Shown: positions 36,399-45,644 of the stretch, one piece after another
Numbering within the stretch: the first letter of the stretch is position 1
Layout of the letters: the number at the start of each line of letters is the position of its first letter
NCBI RefSeq assembly: GCF_022447245.1
Contig: NZ_JAKVBC010000003.1
Location: 186,001-250,000, forward strand
Direction of reading: 5' to 3'
Origin: Kordia sp.
Lineage (GTDB): Bacteria; Bacteroidota; Bacteroidia; Flavobacteriales; Flavobacteriaceae
Length of the DNA stretch: 64,000 nucleotides
The notes under the pieces: generated by a model
What the model was told of the DNA's origin: nothing
Seen by the model: only the letters and a program-made list of their open reading frames with translations
The model's database searches: none
Program-made: the position numbers and the translations under genes

Positions 36399-37949
36399 AT
36401 GGATGCAGTTTTAGACTTTTTAGGAAACATCACTTGGTGGATGTGGATTTTGATTGCACTACTTATTATCGCTATCAGAGACATTTTACAAAGAAAACAT
36501 ACCATTAGTCATAACTTCCCTATCGTTGGACATATTCGATATATGTTTGAAAGTATTGGTCCAGAAATCCGCCAATATTTTGTGGCAAACAATCGTGAAG
36601 AATTACCATTTAATCGTATTGAACGCGGTTGGATTTATGCTTCTGCCAAAAAGCAAAACAATTACGAAGGTTTTGGTACTGATAGAGATATTTATGCACA
36701 TCATCATACGTTTATCAATAATGCAATGATACCGTACAAAGTTACTGAAGACCATCCAAACGCTTTAGAAAAGTCATTTTTGCCATGTGCAAAAGTCATG
36801 GGTGAATTCAACAAAAGGAAACGTCCCTATCGTCCTGCTTCTATCATCAATATTTCTGCTATGAGTTTTGGTTCGTTGTCTGCAAAAGCAGTAGAATCCA
36901 TGAACAAAGGTGTAAAAATGGCAAATGCTTATCACAATACAGGTGAAGGTGGTTTATCTCCTTATCACAGTTATGGAGGCGATGTCGTTTTTCATTTTGG
37001 AACAGGATATTTTGGAGTTCGTGCCGATGATGGTGGTTTTTCTATGGAAAAAATGATCAAATTGGTAGAAGACAACCCTTTTATCAGAGCCATTGAAGTA
37101 AAGTTATCGCAAGGAGCAAAACCTGGAAAAGGTGGTGTATTACCTGGGAAAAAAATCACACCTGAAATTGCAAAAATTAGAGGTGTTGAAGTTGGAAAAG
37201 ATGTGTTATCTCCTCCAAATCATAAAGCATTTTCAACAGTACCAGAATTGGTAGATTTTGTAGAAGCTATTGCTGAAGCTACTGGCTTGCCTGTAGGCAT
37301 TAAAGCTGCTATTGGAAAATTAGAACAATGGGAAGAATTGGCCGATATCATGAAAACCACTGGAAAAGGACCTGATTTTATTACAGTTGACGGTGGTGAA
37401 GGAGGAACTGGTGCCGCACCGCCCAGCTTTGCAGATCACGTTTCCTTACCTTGGGTATACGGGTTTGCCGATTTGTATAAGTTGTTTAAAGACAAAGGAT
37501 TGTCAGAGCGCATTGTATGGATTGGAAGTGGAAAATTAGGATTTCCTGCCAAAGCAGCAATGGCCTTTGCTATGGGCGTTGATTGTATCAATGTTGCCCG
37601 TGAAGCCATGATGAGTATTGGTTGTATTCAGGCACAAATATGTCATACCAATAAATGTCCTGCCGGTGTAGCTACACAAAGTAAATGGTTGCAAAACGGA
37701 ATTGATCCAACGTTGAAATCAGTGCGATTAGCGCAGTATTTTAAAACTTTTCGAAAAGAATTTATCGAAATTACACATGCTGCGGGTTATGAACATCCGT
37801 GTCAGTTTACCATGAAAGATGTAGTGATGAATGTGGACGATCATCATTTGTCTAAAGATTTAGATATTACCTATAATTATCAAAAAACACCTGTTCCATT
37901 TGAAGGTATGCAATCATTGCAGCAATGTACACATTTGGGAGGAAAATAG
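36399..37949 (+). CDS. FMN-binding glutamate synthase family protein
   Basis: 516 residues. One N-terminal membrane helix (WWMWILIALLIIAIRDI) is followed by the glutamate synthase alpha-subunit-like FMN/Fe-S barrel: ISAMSFGSLSAKAVESMN, NTGEGGLSPYH, KLSQGAKPGKGGVLPG, TVDGGEGGTGAAP, and the cysteine cluster IGCIQAQICHTNKCPAGVA that would hold a [3Fe-4S] group. No glutaminase or NADPH domain is present, so this is not a complete glutamate synthase. The specific reaction of this short membrane-anchored form is not established. It is probably cotranscribed with the amidohydrolase. Confidence 0.88.
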   Translation: MDAVLDFLGNITWWMWILIALLIIAIRDILQRKHTISHNFPIVGHIRYMFESIGPEIRQYFVANNREELPFNRIERGWIYASAKKQNNYEGFGTDRDIYAHHHTFINNAMIPYKVTEDHPNALEKSFLPCAKVMGEFNKRKRPYRPASIINISAMSFGSLSAKAVESMNKGVKMANAYHNTGEGGLSPYHSYGGDVVFHFGTGYFGVRADDGGFSMEKMIKLVEDNPFIRAIEVKLSQGAKPGKGGVLPGKKITPEIAKIRGVEVGKDVLSPPNHKAFSTVPELVDFVEAIAEATGLPVGIKAAIGKLEQWEELADIMKTTGKGPDFITVDGGEGGTGAAPPSFADHVSLPWVYGFADLYKLFKDKGLSERIVWIGSGKLGFPAKAAMAFAMGVDCINVAREAMMSIGCIQAQICHTNKCPAGVATQSKWLQNGIDPTLKSVRLAQYFKTFRKEFIEITHAAGYEHPCQFTMKDVVMNVDDHHLSKDLDITYNYQKTPVPFEGMQSLQQCTHLGGK

Positions 37950-38006
37950 TTTTTTTGGCTAATTGATTCTGCTTTACTATGCTTTATGCATAGAAGTTAT
38001 ATTTTT

Positions 38007-38489
38007 TTATAATTTCTCGCCTAATTCTTCTAATTCAAGAATAAAATCATATTGTAAATCTTCATGTAATGTACTAATGGCTTTTTTCGCCATATTTAAT
38101 TGACGTTCATATATATTGTGGATTTGCAAACTCTTTTGATGTCTAGGTGTCAATTCTTTTAGCTTCCCACAAAAATGTAGTAATAATGAAGCTTCCGTTT
38201 CTTTGTTTTTAGAATATCGAATGTATTTTTTAATCATTCGAAGAATTTTACGTATGCTTTTTTTAACATAATAAAGACTTGAATGATTCAGTTTGGTAAA
38301 CTCTTCATTCACTTTTTCATTGACTGAACGAATGTATGCATCTTCATCTTGAGAATCGAACAAAAGATACGTAAGTAACTCTTTATTTTCCTTTTTAAAC
38401 TTTGCTAATTTCAAACAAATTTCCATCAATTCTTGATGCGAATGTGCTGCCAATTCTTTTTTGAGGACGGAAACATTAACTGCTTTCAT
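38007..38489 (-). CDS. Unknown helical protein, 160 residues
   Basis: Family not recognised. Strongly charged, Lys/Glu-rich and almost entirely helical by eye (SVLKKELAAHSHQELMEICL, KSIRKILRMIKKYIRYSKNK, YERQLNMAKKAISTL), without signal peptide or membrane segment. It is a single-gene unit convergent with the glutamate-synthase-like gene. Similar small helical proteins are common in Flavobacteriia, but I cannot name a function. Confidence 0.65.
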   Translation of the reverse strand: MKAVNVSVLKKELAAHSHQELMEICLKLAKFKKENKELLTYLLFDSQDEDAYIRSVNEKVNEEFTKLNHSSLYYVKKSIRKILRMIKKYIRYSKNKETEASLLLHFCGKLKELTPRHQKSLQIHNIYERQLNMAKKAISTLHEDLQYDFILELEELGEKL

Positions 38490-38530
38490 GCTTACTAATT
38501 ATTTTGGCGTAATTTAATAAATTGTATCAA

Positions 38531-38562
38531 GTTTACTAAATGAAATAACATGTTTACTAAAT
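38531..38562. repeat. Paired 11-bp direct repeat (GTTTACTAAAT), 21-bp period
   Basis: GTTTACTAAAT occurs at 38531-38541 and again at 38552-38562, two helical turns apart, in the divergent interval between the helical protein gene and the broken lipoprotein gene. The spacing would suit a dimeric regulator on one face of DNA, but this is only a pattern. Confidence 0.35.
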
Positions 38563-38619
38563 TCTAGTTTCACATCTTTCCACGCATACTTAATTTCATA
38601 CATACCAATCACAAAAAAT

Positions 38620-39150
38620 ATGAAATCTATTAAAACTACTTGGATCATTTTTTCAATTCTATCAGGAGTTGTGGCTTGTTCACATCCAAAAGTTATAGGC
38701 GTTTATTTTGATTATTTTTCTGAGAAAATTGAATTAAGAGCTGATTCAACATTTAGTCATACCTATCGTTTCGATCTAGCTTCAAGCTGGACTGATGGGA
38801 CTTGGAGCATACAAAATGACACTATATATCTTTCTACAAAACTAGTACTCGATACTCTAAGAATTCCAGTTACAAGAAGTAAAATTCTAAAAGATACTTT
38901 AGTGCTTTCACAGGATAAAAATGTAGATCGGATTGGATTCAATGAATACCTTGTATAATTAATTTCTAGTGGTGGTCAGTATCGTGTGAAACCAACGAAA
39001 AAATTATTCTTCTCACAAGAAAAATTGTATAGGATCAAAGAGGATGGAACATTAGACATGGAAGCACATGCACCATTGTCTAATCCTAAAAAGAAATATC
39101 AAACTTATTTTCAGAAAGAGACTGGTAGAGTTGCTAAGAAAATACACTGA
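38620..39150 (+). pseudogene. Small lipoprotein gene split by TAA
   Basis: From ATG 38620 a lipoprotein signal (WIIFSILSGVVACSHP, Cys at residue 20) leads into a beta-rich domain (KIELRADSTFSHTYRFDLAS, GTWSIQNDTIYLSTKLVLDT). TAA at 38956-38958 interrupts it. The same frame then continues as LISSGGQYRVKPTKKLFFSQ and EKLYRIKEDGTLDMEAHA to TGA 39148-39150. The family is not recognised, but the plain antiparallel-strand character continues across the stop, and CAA to TAA would repair it. The upstream part could still be made as a truncated lipoprotein of 112 residues. Confidence 0.6.
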
Positions 39151-39299
39151 TAAACATACTATTCCTAAATATTTTATAGAACTTGAAGCTACTCTAATTC
39201 ACTCTCACAGTACATCACTTCAAATATGATCTTTCGTACAATAAATCTTTATTTGTCTAGTTAGTTAAAACGTATTATGTTTGCTAAAAATGCTAATTT

Positions 39300-39824
39300 A
39301 TGGAAGACAAAATTTTTGACTTGTTAATGTATACTATTCCTGCCATCATTACGGGAGGAATTGCTTATTTTTTCTTTAGAGATCATATGCAAAATGAAGA
39401 TCGAAGAAGACGCTATTTACTGCATAAAGATTCTCAAAAAGAGGCTTTACCTTTACGTTTACAAGCATACGAGCGACTTTCATTGTTTTTAGAGCGCATT
39501 ACTCCAGCAAAATTATTAATTCGTATTTCGCCAAGTTCTTCCGATAAAGAAATTTATGAAAGTTTGTTGATTAAGAGCATCGAACAAGAGTTTGATCATA
39601 ATTTATCACAGCAAATTTATATGAGCGATCAATGTTGGAATATCATCATTGCCGCAAAAAATACCACAATACAATTGATTCGTAAAGCAGGATTGTCTGA
39701 AAAAGTTACTTCTGCCGATAAATTACGTGAAGTCATTCTTACGGAAATGATGGAACAAGAATCGCCAAGTAGTGCTGCTTTAGCGTTTATCAAAAAAGAA
39801 GTTGGTGATATTTTAAATCCTTAA
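39300..39824 (+). CDS. Conserved Bacteroidota-type membrane-anchored protein, 174 residues
   Basis: One N-terminal helix (LLMYTIPAIITGGIAYFFF) is followed by a charged cytoplasmic segment (NEDRRRRYLLHKDSQKEALP then LRLQAYERLSLFLERI) and a soluble helical domain (YESLLIKSIEQEFDHNLSQQ, QLIRKAGLSEKV). The look is that of a widely conserved flavobacterial hypothetical whose function is not known to me. Its stop overlaps the convergent M1 aminopeptidase gene end by 4 bases, leaving no separate terminator. Confidence 0.75.
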   Translation: MEDKIFDLLMYTIPAIITGGIAYFFFRDHMQNEDRRRRYLLHKDSQKEALPLRLQAYERLSLFLERITPAKLLIRISPSSSDKEIYESLLIKSIEQEFDHNLSQQIYMSDQCWNIIIAAKNTTIQLIRKAGLSEKVTSADKLREVILTEMMEQESPSSAALAFIKKEVGDILNP

Positions 39825-41992
39825 ATTTTCATTCGCTTTTCTAAAAATACCAACCCCTTTTCCGTAAGGAGTTTTTTTGTGCGTTCTAAATTCTCTTGAT
39901 ATTTAGGGTTTTTAATAATACTATCTAATAAATCTCTACAAAACTTAGCAAAACGCCAATTTGGATGTCTTGCTCCGTTGATTAAATCCGCTAGATTTTG
40001 GTCTGAAAATGCTTGCAATTCATTGATAAATACAAATGCATTTCGTCGTACTTCAAAATGATTATAAGCGCGTGTATAGTTTGAAAGTTCTTGGTAATAT
40101 ACTGGCATATTTCGTCCGCTATAGTTTTTAGTTACAATAGCGAGCGTTAACCATAATACTCGAAAGCTTTTGTCGTTAAAACCAATCACATCTTTGGTGA
40201 GATCTAAATACTTTTTTTGATCCGCAGGAAAGTTTACCCACAAATTATACAAAGCGGCTTCTTTTGTTTCGTAAGAGGCATCATTTAGCAAAGTTTCGTA
40301 TTCTGCTTTTAATCCAAAAGGAATCTTTGTGAGTGTTTGTGCTATGGTTTGACGGACTTTTAGGTTATTCGTTGCAAAAGCAGCTTTGTAAACATTATTG
40401 CTTACCATTGGACTATCTTTAGGTATATTTTTAGTAAGATTAACCAATAATTCTTCTGAGATAGGAACTTCTTTTTGCACTAATTCATTCTGTGATAACT
40501 CAAAAACTTTAGAAATATTTAAACAAATTTTAACGCTCTCATCAGAAGTTTTAAACTTTCTAAAAGAAGCTACTTGTGCTGGCGCACCTTGCATTCCACC
40601 TAAAAGTGAATACATATTTTCATTGATGCCAGAATTATGTGTCAATAATTTATCAAAATCATAAAAATCATTAGGCAACTGTGGATTTACCAACCAAGTC
40701 TGCACAAATTGATCTAGATTTTGTCCGCTTTCTTCTTCTACAATTTTGATAAAGTCATTAGTTTCCGCACTACTAAACTGATACGTATTTAAATAACGCT
40801 TTACAGCAGCTTTAAAAGGTTTATCTCCTACTTTACTTCGTAATACATGCAACACCCATGCACCTTTTTGATAAAACGTTAAACTACTGGCTTTCGGATT
40901 TAACACAGCTTCTCCTTTCCCTTCATTCAAAGCTCTTAAATCCATCGCTGATTTAAAGAGTTTCCAATAAAAGTAATCGTCTCCAAAGATTTCTTTTTCA
41001 GCCAATAATGCATAATACGTTGCAAATCCTTCTTGTAACCAATGGTGTTTTCCACTTTTTGCTGTGACTAAATCACCAAACCATTGATGTGCCAATTCGT
41101 GTGCGTTTACGTTGACATAATTTCTATCGATAAAACCAATACTGTCTATTACAAAACTATCTGAAAAAATGGTAGTTCCTGTATTTTCCATTCCTGAATA
41201 CAAAAAGTCCTTTACAGGAATTTGTTTGTAGTTTTGCCAAGGATAAGCAACACCAATTTCTTTTTCTAAAAAGTCAAAAATACGCTTCGTATGTCGATAT
41301 GTTGGTTCAAATTTTGCTTCATCTTCTGGATAATAGTACAATTCTATTGGAACGCCACTTTCTGAACTAATCACTTTCTTGTTATACTTTCCGATCGCAA
41401 TCGCAGCCAAATAACTGCTCATCGGCTGTTTCATGCCGTAATACCACTTTGTCAACGAATCATTTGGTGATTCTTTTTTGATGAGTTTCCCATTAGCAAT
41501 AACTTCATAACGCTTGTCAAACGTAATACTAAAGTCAAACTCTACTTTTTCGTTTACATCATCAAAACTCGGAAGCCAATTACTTGTATATTTTCCTTGA
41601 CCTTGCGTCCAGACTTGTTTTCGACCTTTTTTTTCATTCCAATCAATAAAATATATCGCTTTTTTGGGACGTGTAAACCATACTAAACCAAGCGTATGCT
41701 TCTCTCCTTTTTTAAAATTACTTTTGAATACTAATTTGTTTCCTACTTCTTCAAATTTACCCTTAAAAGTCTTTTTATGAACTTCATAATGATATACTTC
41801 TCGGTAATCTAAATATATTGAATCTGTATCTTTTAAAATTTCAAATTCGTATTGTACATCAATACCAATTTCTTTTAATGTGGGACGAATTACAATATCG
41901 ACAGCTGCTTTTTTAAAGTCAACAACTTCAGTTTGTTGTGCAAATCCAAGACTTATACAACAATACATAAAAATGTAAAAAATGTATTTCAT
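39821..41992 (-). CDS. M1 family aminopeptidase (gluzincin)
   Basis: 723 residues with a signal peptide (YIFMYCCISLGFAQQ), so extracytoplasmic. The substrate-recognition motif SGMENTGTTIF is a variant of GAMEN, followed by NAHELAHQWFGDLVT (HExxH zinc site near residue 300) and HHWLQEGFATYYALLAEKEI with the third metal ligand. A HEAT-like helical region makes up the C-terminus (KSRVLWLTLAIVTKNY-like helices). The enzyme would remove N-terminal residues from peptides in the periplasm or cell surface. It is intact and its end overlaps the neighbour's by 4 bases. Confidence 0.92.
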   Translation of the reverse strand: MKYIFYIFMYCCISLGFAQQTEVVDFKKAAVDIVIRPTLKEIGIDVQYEFEILKDTDSIYLDYREVYHYEVHKKTFKGKFEEVGNKLVFKSNFKKGEKHTLGLVWFTRPKKAIYFIDWNEKKGRKQVWTQGQGKYTSNWLPSFDDVNEKVEFDFSITFDKRYEVIANGKLIKKESPNDSLTKWYYGMKQPMSSYLAAIAIGKYNKKVISSESGVPIELYYYPEDEAKFEPTYRHTKRIFDFLEKEIGVAYPWQNYKQIPVKDFLYSGMENTGTTIFSDSFVIDSIGFIDRNYVNVNAHELAHQWFGDLVTAKSGKHHWLQEGFATYYALLAEKEIFGDDYFYWKLFKSAMDLRALNEGKGEAVLNPKASSLTFYQKGAWVLHVLRSKVGDKPFKAAVKRYLNTYQFSSAETNDFIKIVEEESGQNLDQFVQTWLVNPQLPNDFYDFDKLLTHNSGINENMYSLLGGMQGAPAQVASFRKFKTSDESVKICLNISKVFELSQNELVQKEVPISEELLVNLTKNIPKDSPMVSNNVYKAAFATNNLKVRQTIAQTLTKIPFGLKAEYETLLNDASYETKEAALYNLWVNFPADQKKYLDLTKDVIGFNDKSFRVLWLTLAIVTKNYSGRNMPVYYQELSNYTRAYNHFEVRRNAFVFINELQAFSDQNLADLINGARHPNWRFAKFCRDLLDSIIKNPKYQENLERTKKLLTEKGLVFLEKRMKI

Positions 41993-42070
41993 AGTACGCT
42001 ATAAACAAATAATACACCAAAATAGTATATTTCAGTGTATTATTTATTGAGTTAATATTTTAAAAAATAA

Positions 42071-43786
42071 TTAATCCGTTACTGTAGGTTTTACAATTGG
42101 TGTCGAACTTTTTACAACCACAAATGTAGAAGTTGCATAAAACGCTCCGCCTTGTCCAGAGGTTGTTCCGCCATCACTTGTCCAATCTTGATAGTCATAT
42201 TCAAAAGTAAACATACTTCCATTCATTGGCGTACCAAATTGATCTACACGAACTGGAACTGCCATTCCTGGACACCAACCTGCTCTATCTGGAACCCAAT
42301 TTCCTGATTGTGGTTGCACAGGATTAGAGGCACAGCCAATAGGTCCCATGTTGTGCTGAAAGGTAGTAGTTCCATCAATTTTTACATCGTGTGTTCTAAA
42401 ACACCATTCTGCACATGGTCTGTTATCAGAGTCTACAGGTGTTGCGTGTCCCCAACCTGAAATAATAGTACGTAAATGTGTTGCTTCTGCATTTGCAGGA
42501 ATGCTAACTGTTTTTGTTAAATCCCACGTCATTGGATCAATCGCTACTCCATAAGGAACTCCTGAAGTTGACCAATCATCATAGGTAATTACATCAGCAA
42601 TTGCGTAATATTCGTAATCTGGCGTACCTTCTACATAGTCAAACTCTACAGATAGTTCCCATCCGTCGGATCCCCAAGTTTCGATACGTGCAAATAATTC
42701 TGTGTTTCCTTGCAATAGAGATTTAAAATCTGTTACATCAATTTCAAAACCTCTTGTCAATTGTGAATTATCTACTCCATACGGTGTAATATAACGACCG
42801 ATTTCATAGAATTCTCCAGAAACATCATCTTTTACTTTGATGTTAGCGTATACATCCCATGCATTACAACCGCCCGTTGGACAACGCAATTCTATATACA
42901 TCATGATTTGTTCGATATTAGACATATCTGTATGTAAATCATATGTGTTTGTTACCGTTTGAGAGAATCCGCCACCAAAAGCAATGCGTTGATCACTGAA
43001 TGTTTGGTAATTATGACGTACAGCAGCTCCAACTCCTGATACACTTATAGTTTGATCTGTAACTCCTGTAGCTGCTAAGGTAACTGTTCCTGTTTGCGTT
43101 CCTAAATCAGCTGCTGTTGGACTGAAACGTACATATAAACTCTCGGATGCTGTATTGATTGCTGTATGATCATACGTAACTGAACCTCCATAAGAGAGAT
43201 TATCTTTAGAGATTTCAAATGGACTTCCAACAGTTACAACGACATCATTTTCTAAATTCACACCTCTTACTTGTACAATTTGTGCTGTCGAATTTGTTCC
43301 GATGGTAATATTTCCAAACGGATTTATAACTCCTGTTATTTGAATTTCTCTAACAATTTCAAGTGCAGTTCCTGTAAGTGCTACTTGTTTGTTATCAAAA
43401 TCGCTTGAAGTAATTAAAATTGTTCCTGTCAAATCACCAAGATCCGTTTCTGAAGGTGAGAATCGTATGTAAATAGTATTACTTTGGTTTGCTTGATCTG
43501 CTGTAAAGCTAATACTTGAACTATAATTTGTATTGTCTTTAGAAATTTCAAAAGCTCCTGAAACACTCATGGAAACAGTGCTTGTTAAACGTGCTCCTGT
43601 CACAGAAATTGATTTCGGAGAAGAAGTAGTTCCCGCTTGAATTGGACTGAAACTAACGCTTGAGTTATTTATACTTAGCGTAGGATTAGCAGTTCCAGAA
43701 CTGTCATCAGAACTACAGGCATAAAATATAAACGTAAATGCTAAAAGCGCATAAAAAATGGTGTGAATGGTTGGTTTTCTTTTCAT
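42071..43786 (-). CDS. Lipoprotein with PNGase F-like domain and three Ig-like repeats
   Basis: 571 residues. A lipoprotein signal (FYALLAFTFIFYACSS) is followed by about three repeats of a choice-of-anchor/ASPM-like Ig fold, each with text such as VTGARLTSTVSMSVSGAFEIS and FSPTAADLGTQTGTVTL (residues ~35-255). A peptide:N-glycosidase F-type two-domain region follows (about 260-560). The catalytic Asp is in NAWDVYANI (residue 311) and the catalytic Glu in PCAEWCFRTHDV (residue 460); the 149-residue gap is close to the 146 between D60 and E206 of Elizabethkingia PNGase F. It should remove N-linked glycans at the cell surface, supporting use of eukaryotic glycoproteins. No sorting tail is seen. 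Confidence 0.85.
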   Translation of the reverse strand: MKRKPTIHTIFYALLAFTFIFYACSSDDSSGTANPTLSINNSSVSFSPIQAGTTSSPKSISVTGARLTSTVSMSVSGAFEISKDNTNYSSSISFTADQANQSNTIYIRFSPSETDLGDLTGTILITSSDFDNKQVALTGTALEIVREIQITGVINPFGNITIGTNSTAQIVQVRGVNLENDVVVTVGSPFEISKDNLSYGGSVTYDHTAINTASESLYVRFSPTAADLGTQTGTVTLAATGVTDQTISVSGVGAAVRHNYQTFSDQRIAFGGGFSQTVTNTYDLHTDMSNIEQIMMYIELRCPTGGCNAWDVYANIKVKDDVSGEFYEIGRYITPYGVDNSQLTRGFEIDVTDFKSLLQGNTELFARIETWGSDGWELSVEFDYVEGTPDYEYYAIADVITYDDWSTSGVPYGVAIDPMTWDLTKTVSIPANAEATHLRTIISGWGHATPVDSDNRPCAEWCFRTHDVKIDGTTTFQHNMGPIGCASNPVQPQSGNWVPDRAGWCPGMAVPVRVDQFGTPMNGSMFTFEYDYQDWTSDGGTTSGQGGAFYATSTFVVVKSSTPIVKPTVTD

Positions 43787-43929
43787 CTGTTATTTTATTT
43801 TTTTAATTCTCAGATGGAATTCGCCAATACACATGTCAATTTATAATTATTGTATTGTGATGGCTCATTTCATATTTGTTGGTTTGGTAGCTAAAAGTAA
43901 GTAAAAAAGATGAAACTTTCTTTTAACAA

Positions 43930-43959
43930 AAAACCTTAACATTTTTCTGTTAAGGTTTT
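43930..43959 (-). terminator. Terminator after the sugar dehydrogenase gene
   Basis: AAAACCTTAAC (43930-43940) pairs with GTTAAGGTTTT (43949-43959). It lies downstream of the minus-strand stop at 43987, with a T run on that strand. Confidence 0.8.
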
Positions 43960-43986
43960 ATAAGATATACTTTTATGTTTAAATAG

Positions 43987-45624
43987 CTATTCTTTCTCTA
44001 CTTTTGCTACTTCTTCAGGAGTGTAAAAGTTTTCTGTTGTATTTCCCCAAGAAGTTGACGTATAATTCATCACGTCTGCAACTTGCTTATCACTTAGTCC
44101 AAGTGGCGACATAATACCTTGATATTTTACACCATTTACAGTAATTTGTCCCTTTAATCCATATTTTACTGATCGGATGCTTTCCACCACTTTATCTGTC
44201 AACCAATCTGATCCCTTTAATGGAGGAAATGCTTTTGGTACTCCTTCTCCATTCGCTAAGTGGCATTGCACACAAACATTCGTATAAATAGCTTTTCCTC
44301 TTTTTAAACTTTCTTCTACATCTTTTTTAGAAGCGTTTGCGAGTTTTACAAAAGTTGGTTTTACTACTGGTACTTCTTTAATTTCTTCTGATGAAGCTTC
44401 CGTTTTCACTGTAGTATTTGATGCTGAAGAAGTTTTCTTTCCAGCTGCATTTGGAACCATTTTAAACACACCTTCACCATCAACACCTACATAAATATGA
44501 CCATCCGGACCTTGACGTACCGAACGTACACGACCGATTCCTTCTAATAACTTTTCGCGCTTGGCTACTTTTTCATCATTCGTAAGAGTTAAGAATTCTA
44601 AATATTGAAATTTTAAAGAACCAACAACTAAATGTCCTTTTAGTTCAGGATATACATCGCTGGTTACAAATGCCATTCCACTTGGTGCAATTGATGGAAC
44701 CAAATAGTATAAAGGTTGCTGCATTCCATCACGTGCTGTTTCATCTGTTATTTTTGTTCCGCTATAGTTGATTCCATAGGTAATCACTGGCCAACCATAG
44801 TTTACAGCTTTTGTTACAGGATTGATTTCGTCTCCACCACGCGGTCCGTGTTCGTGTACCCAAACTTGTCCTGTTCGTGGATTTACTGCCATTCCTTGCG
44901 GATTACGATGTCCATAAGAGTAAATAGCTTCTTTCGCATCTTTTTGTCCTACAAAAGGATTATCGGACGGAATACGTCCATCATCATGTAAACGATATAC
45001 TTTTCCTCCATCTTTGGTAATATCTTGCGGATTTATATCGCGTTGTCCACGATCGCCAATCGTAAAATATACATATCCATATTTGTCAAAAGCTATACGC
45101 GAACCAAAGTGATGTGCTGTTTTTACATTTGGACTTCCTTGATATAATTTTTCAGTTGAGGTCAATGCGTTGTTTTCCAATTTTGCTCTAATCAAAGCCG
45201 TATGACTCCCTTTTTCTTTTTTGTCTACGATGGAATATGTAATATATATCCAACCATTGCTTTCATAATTTGGATGAATCATTACATCTAGTAATCCACC
45301 TTGGTTACGTGCAAATACTTCTGGTACATTTTTTATTTCAGTTTTCTGTCCATCTTTTACATGATATAATTCTCCAGAACGATCTGTCACCAACATACTA
45401 CCATCTGGCAACCAAGTCATTCCCCAAGGAACTTCAATGCCGTCTACGACTAATTCGGCCTTGTAATCTTGTTGATCTTTTGTAATGTCTTCTGTGGTTT
45501 TAATTGCGGTTAATGGAGTTTCTACAGGAACTTTTACTTTCGCTACTTCTTTCTGTTTTTGTCCACAAGAACTCAAAAGAAAGCTGGCCAAAATTAGGAA
45601 GTATAAAGATTGTCTTATAATCAT
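43987..45624 (-). CDS. PQQ-dependent aldose sugar dehydrogenase fused to cytochrome c
   Basis: 545 residues. A lipoprotein signal (FLILASFLLSSCGQK) is followed by a six-bladed propeller of the soluble glucose dehydrogenase (GSDH) type: VPWGMTWLPDGSMLVTDRSG, GGLLDVMIHPNYESNGWIYI, GHRNPQGMAVNP, VHEHGPRGGDEI and a late RVRSVRQGPDGHIYV. A linker leads to a C-terminal cytochrome c domain with VCVQCHLANGEG (heme site) and a Met ligand region GIMSPLGLSD. Sugar oxidised at the propeller would pass electrons through the attached heme. The TonB receptor gene lies 20 bases upstream, so they are one operon. Confidence 0.9.
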   Translation of the reverse strand: MIIRQSLYFLILASFLLSSCGQKQKEVAKVKVPVETPLTAIKTTEDITKDQQDYKAELVVDGIEVPWGMTWLPDGSMLVTDRSGELYHVKDGQKTEIKNVPEVFARNQGGLLDVMIHPNYESNGWIYITYSIVDKKEKGSHTALIRAKLENNALTSTEKLYQGSPNVKTAHHFGSRIAFDKYGYVYFTIGDRGQRDINPQDITKDGGKVYRLHDDGRIPSDNPFVGQKDAKEAIYSYGHRNPQGMAVNPRTGQVWVHEHGPRGGDEINPVTKAVNYGWPVITYGINYSGTKITDETARDGMQQPLYYLVPSIAPSGMAFVTSDVYPELKGHLVVGSLKFQYLEFLTLTNDEKVAKREKLLEGIGRVRSVRQGPDGHIYVGVDGEGVFKMVPNAAGKKTSSASNTTVKTEASSEEIKEVPVVKPTFVKLANASKKDVEESLKRGKAIYTNVCVQCHLANGEGVPKAFPPLKGSDWLTDKVVESIRSVKYGLKGQITVNGVKYQGIMSPLGLSDKQVADVMNYTSTSWGNTTENFYTPEEVAKVEKE

Positions 45625-45644
45625 AGTACAGTTGGTTTGCGATT

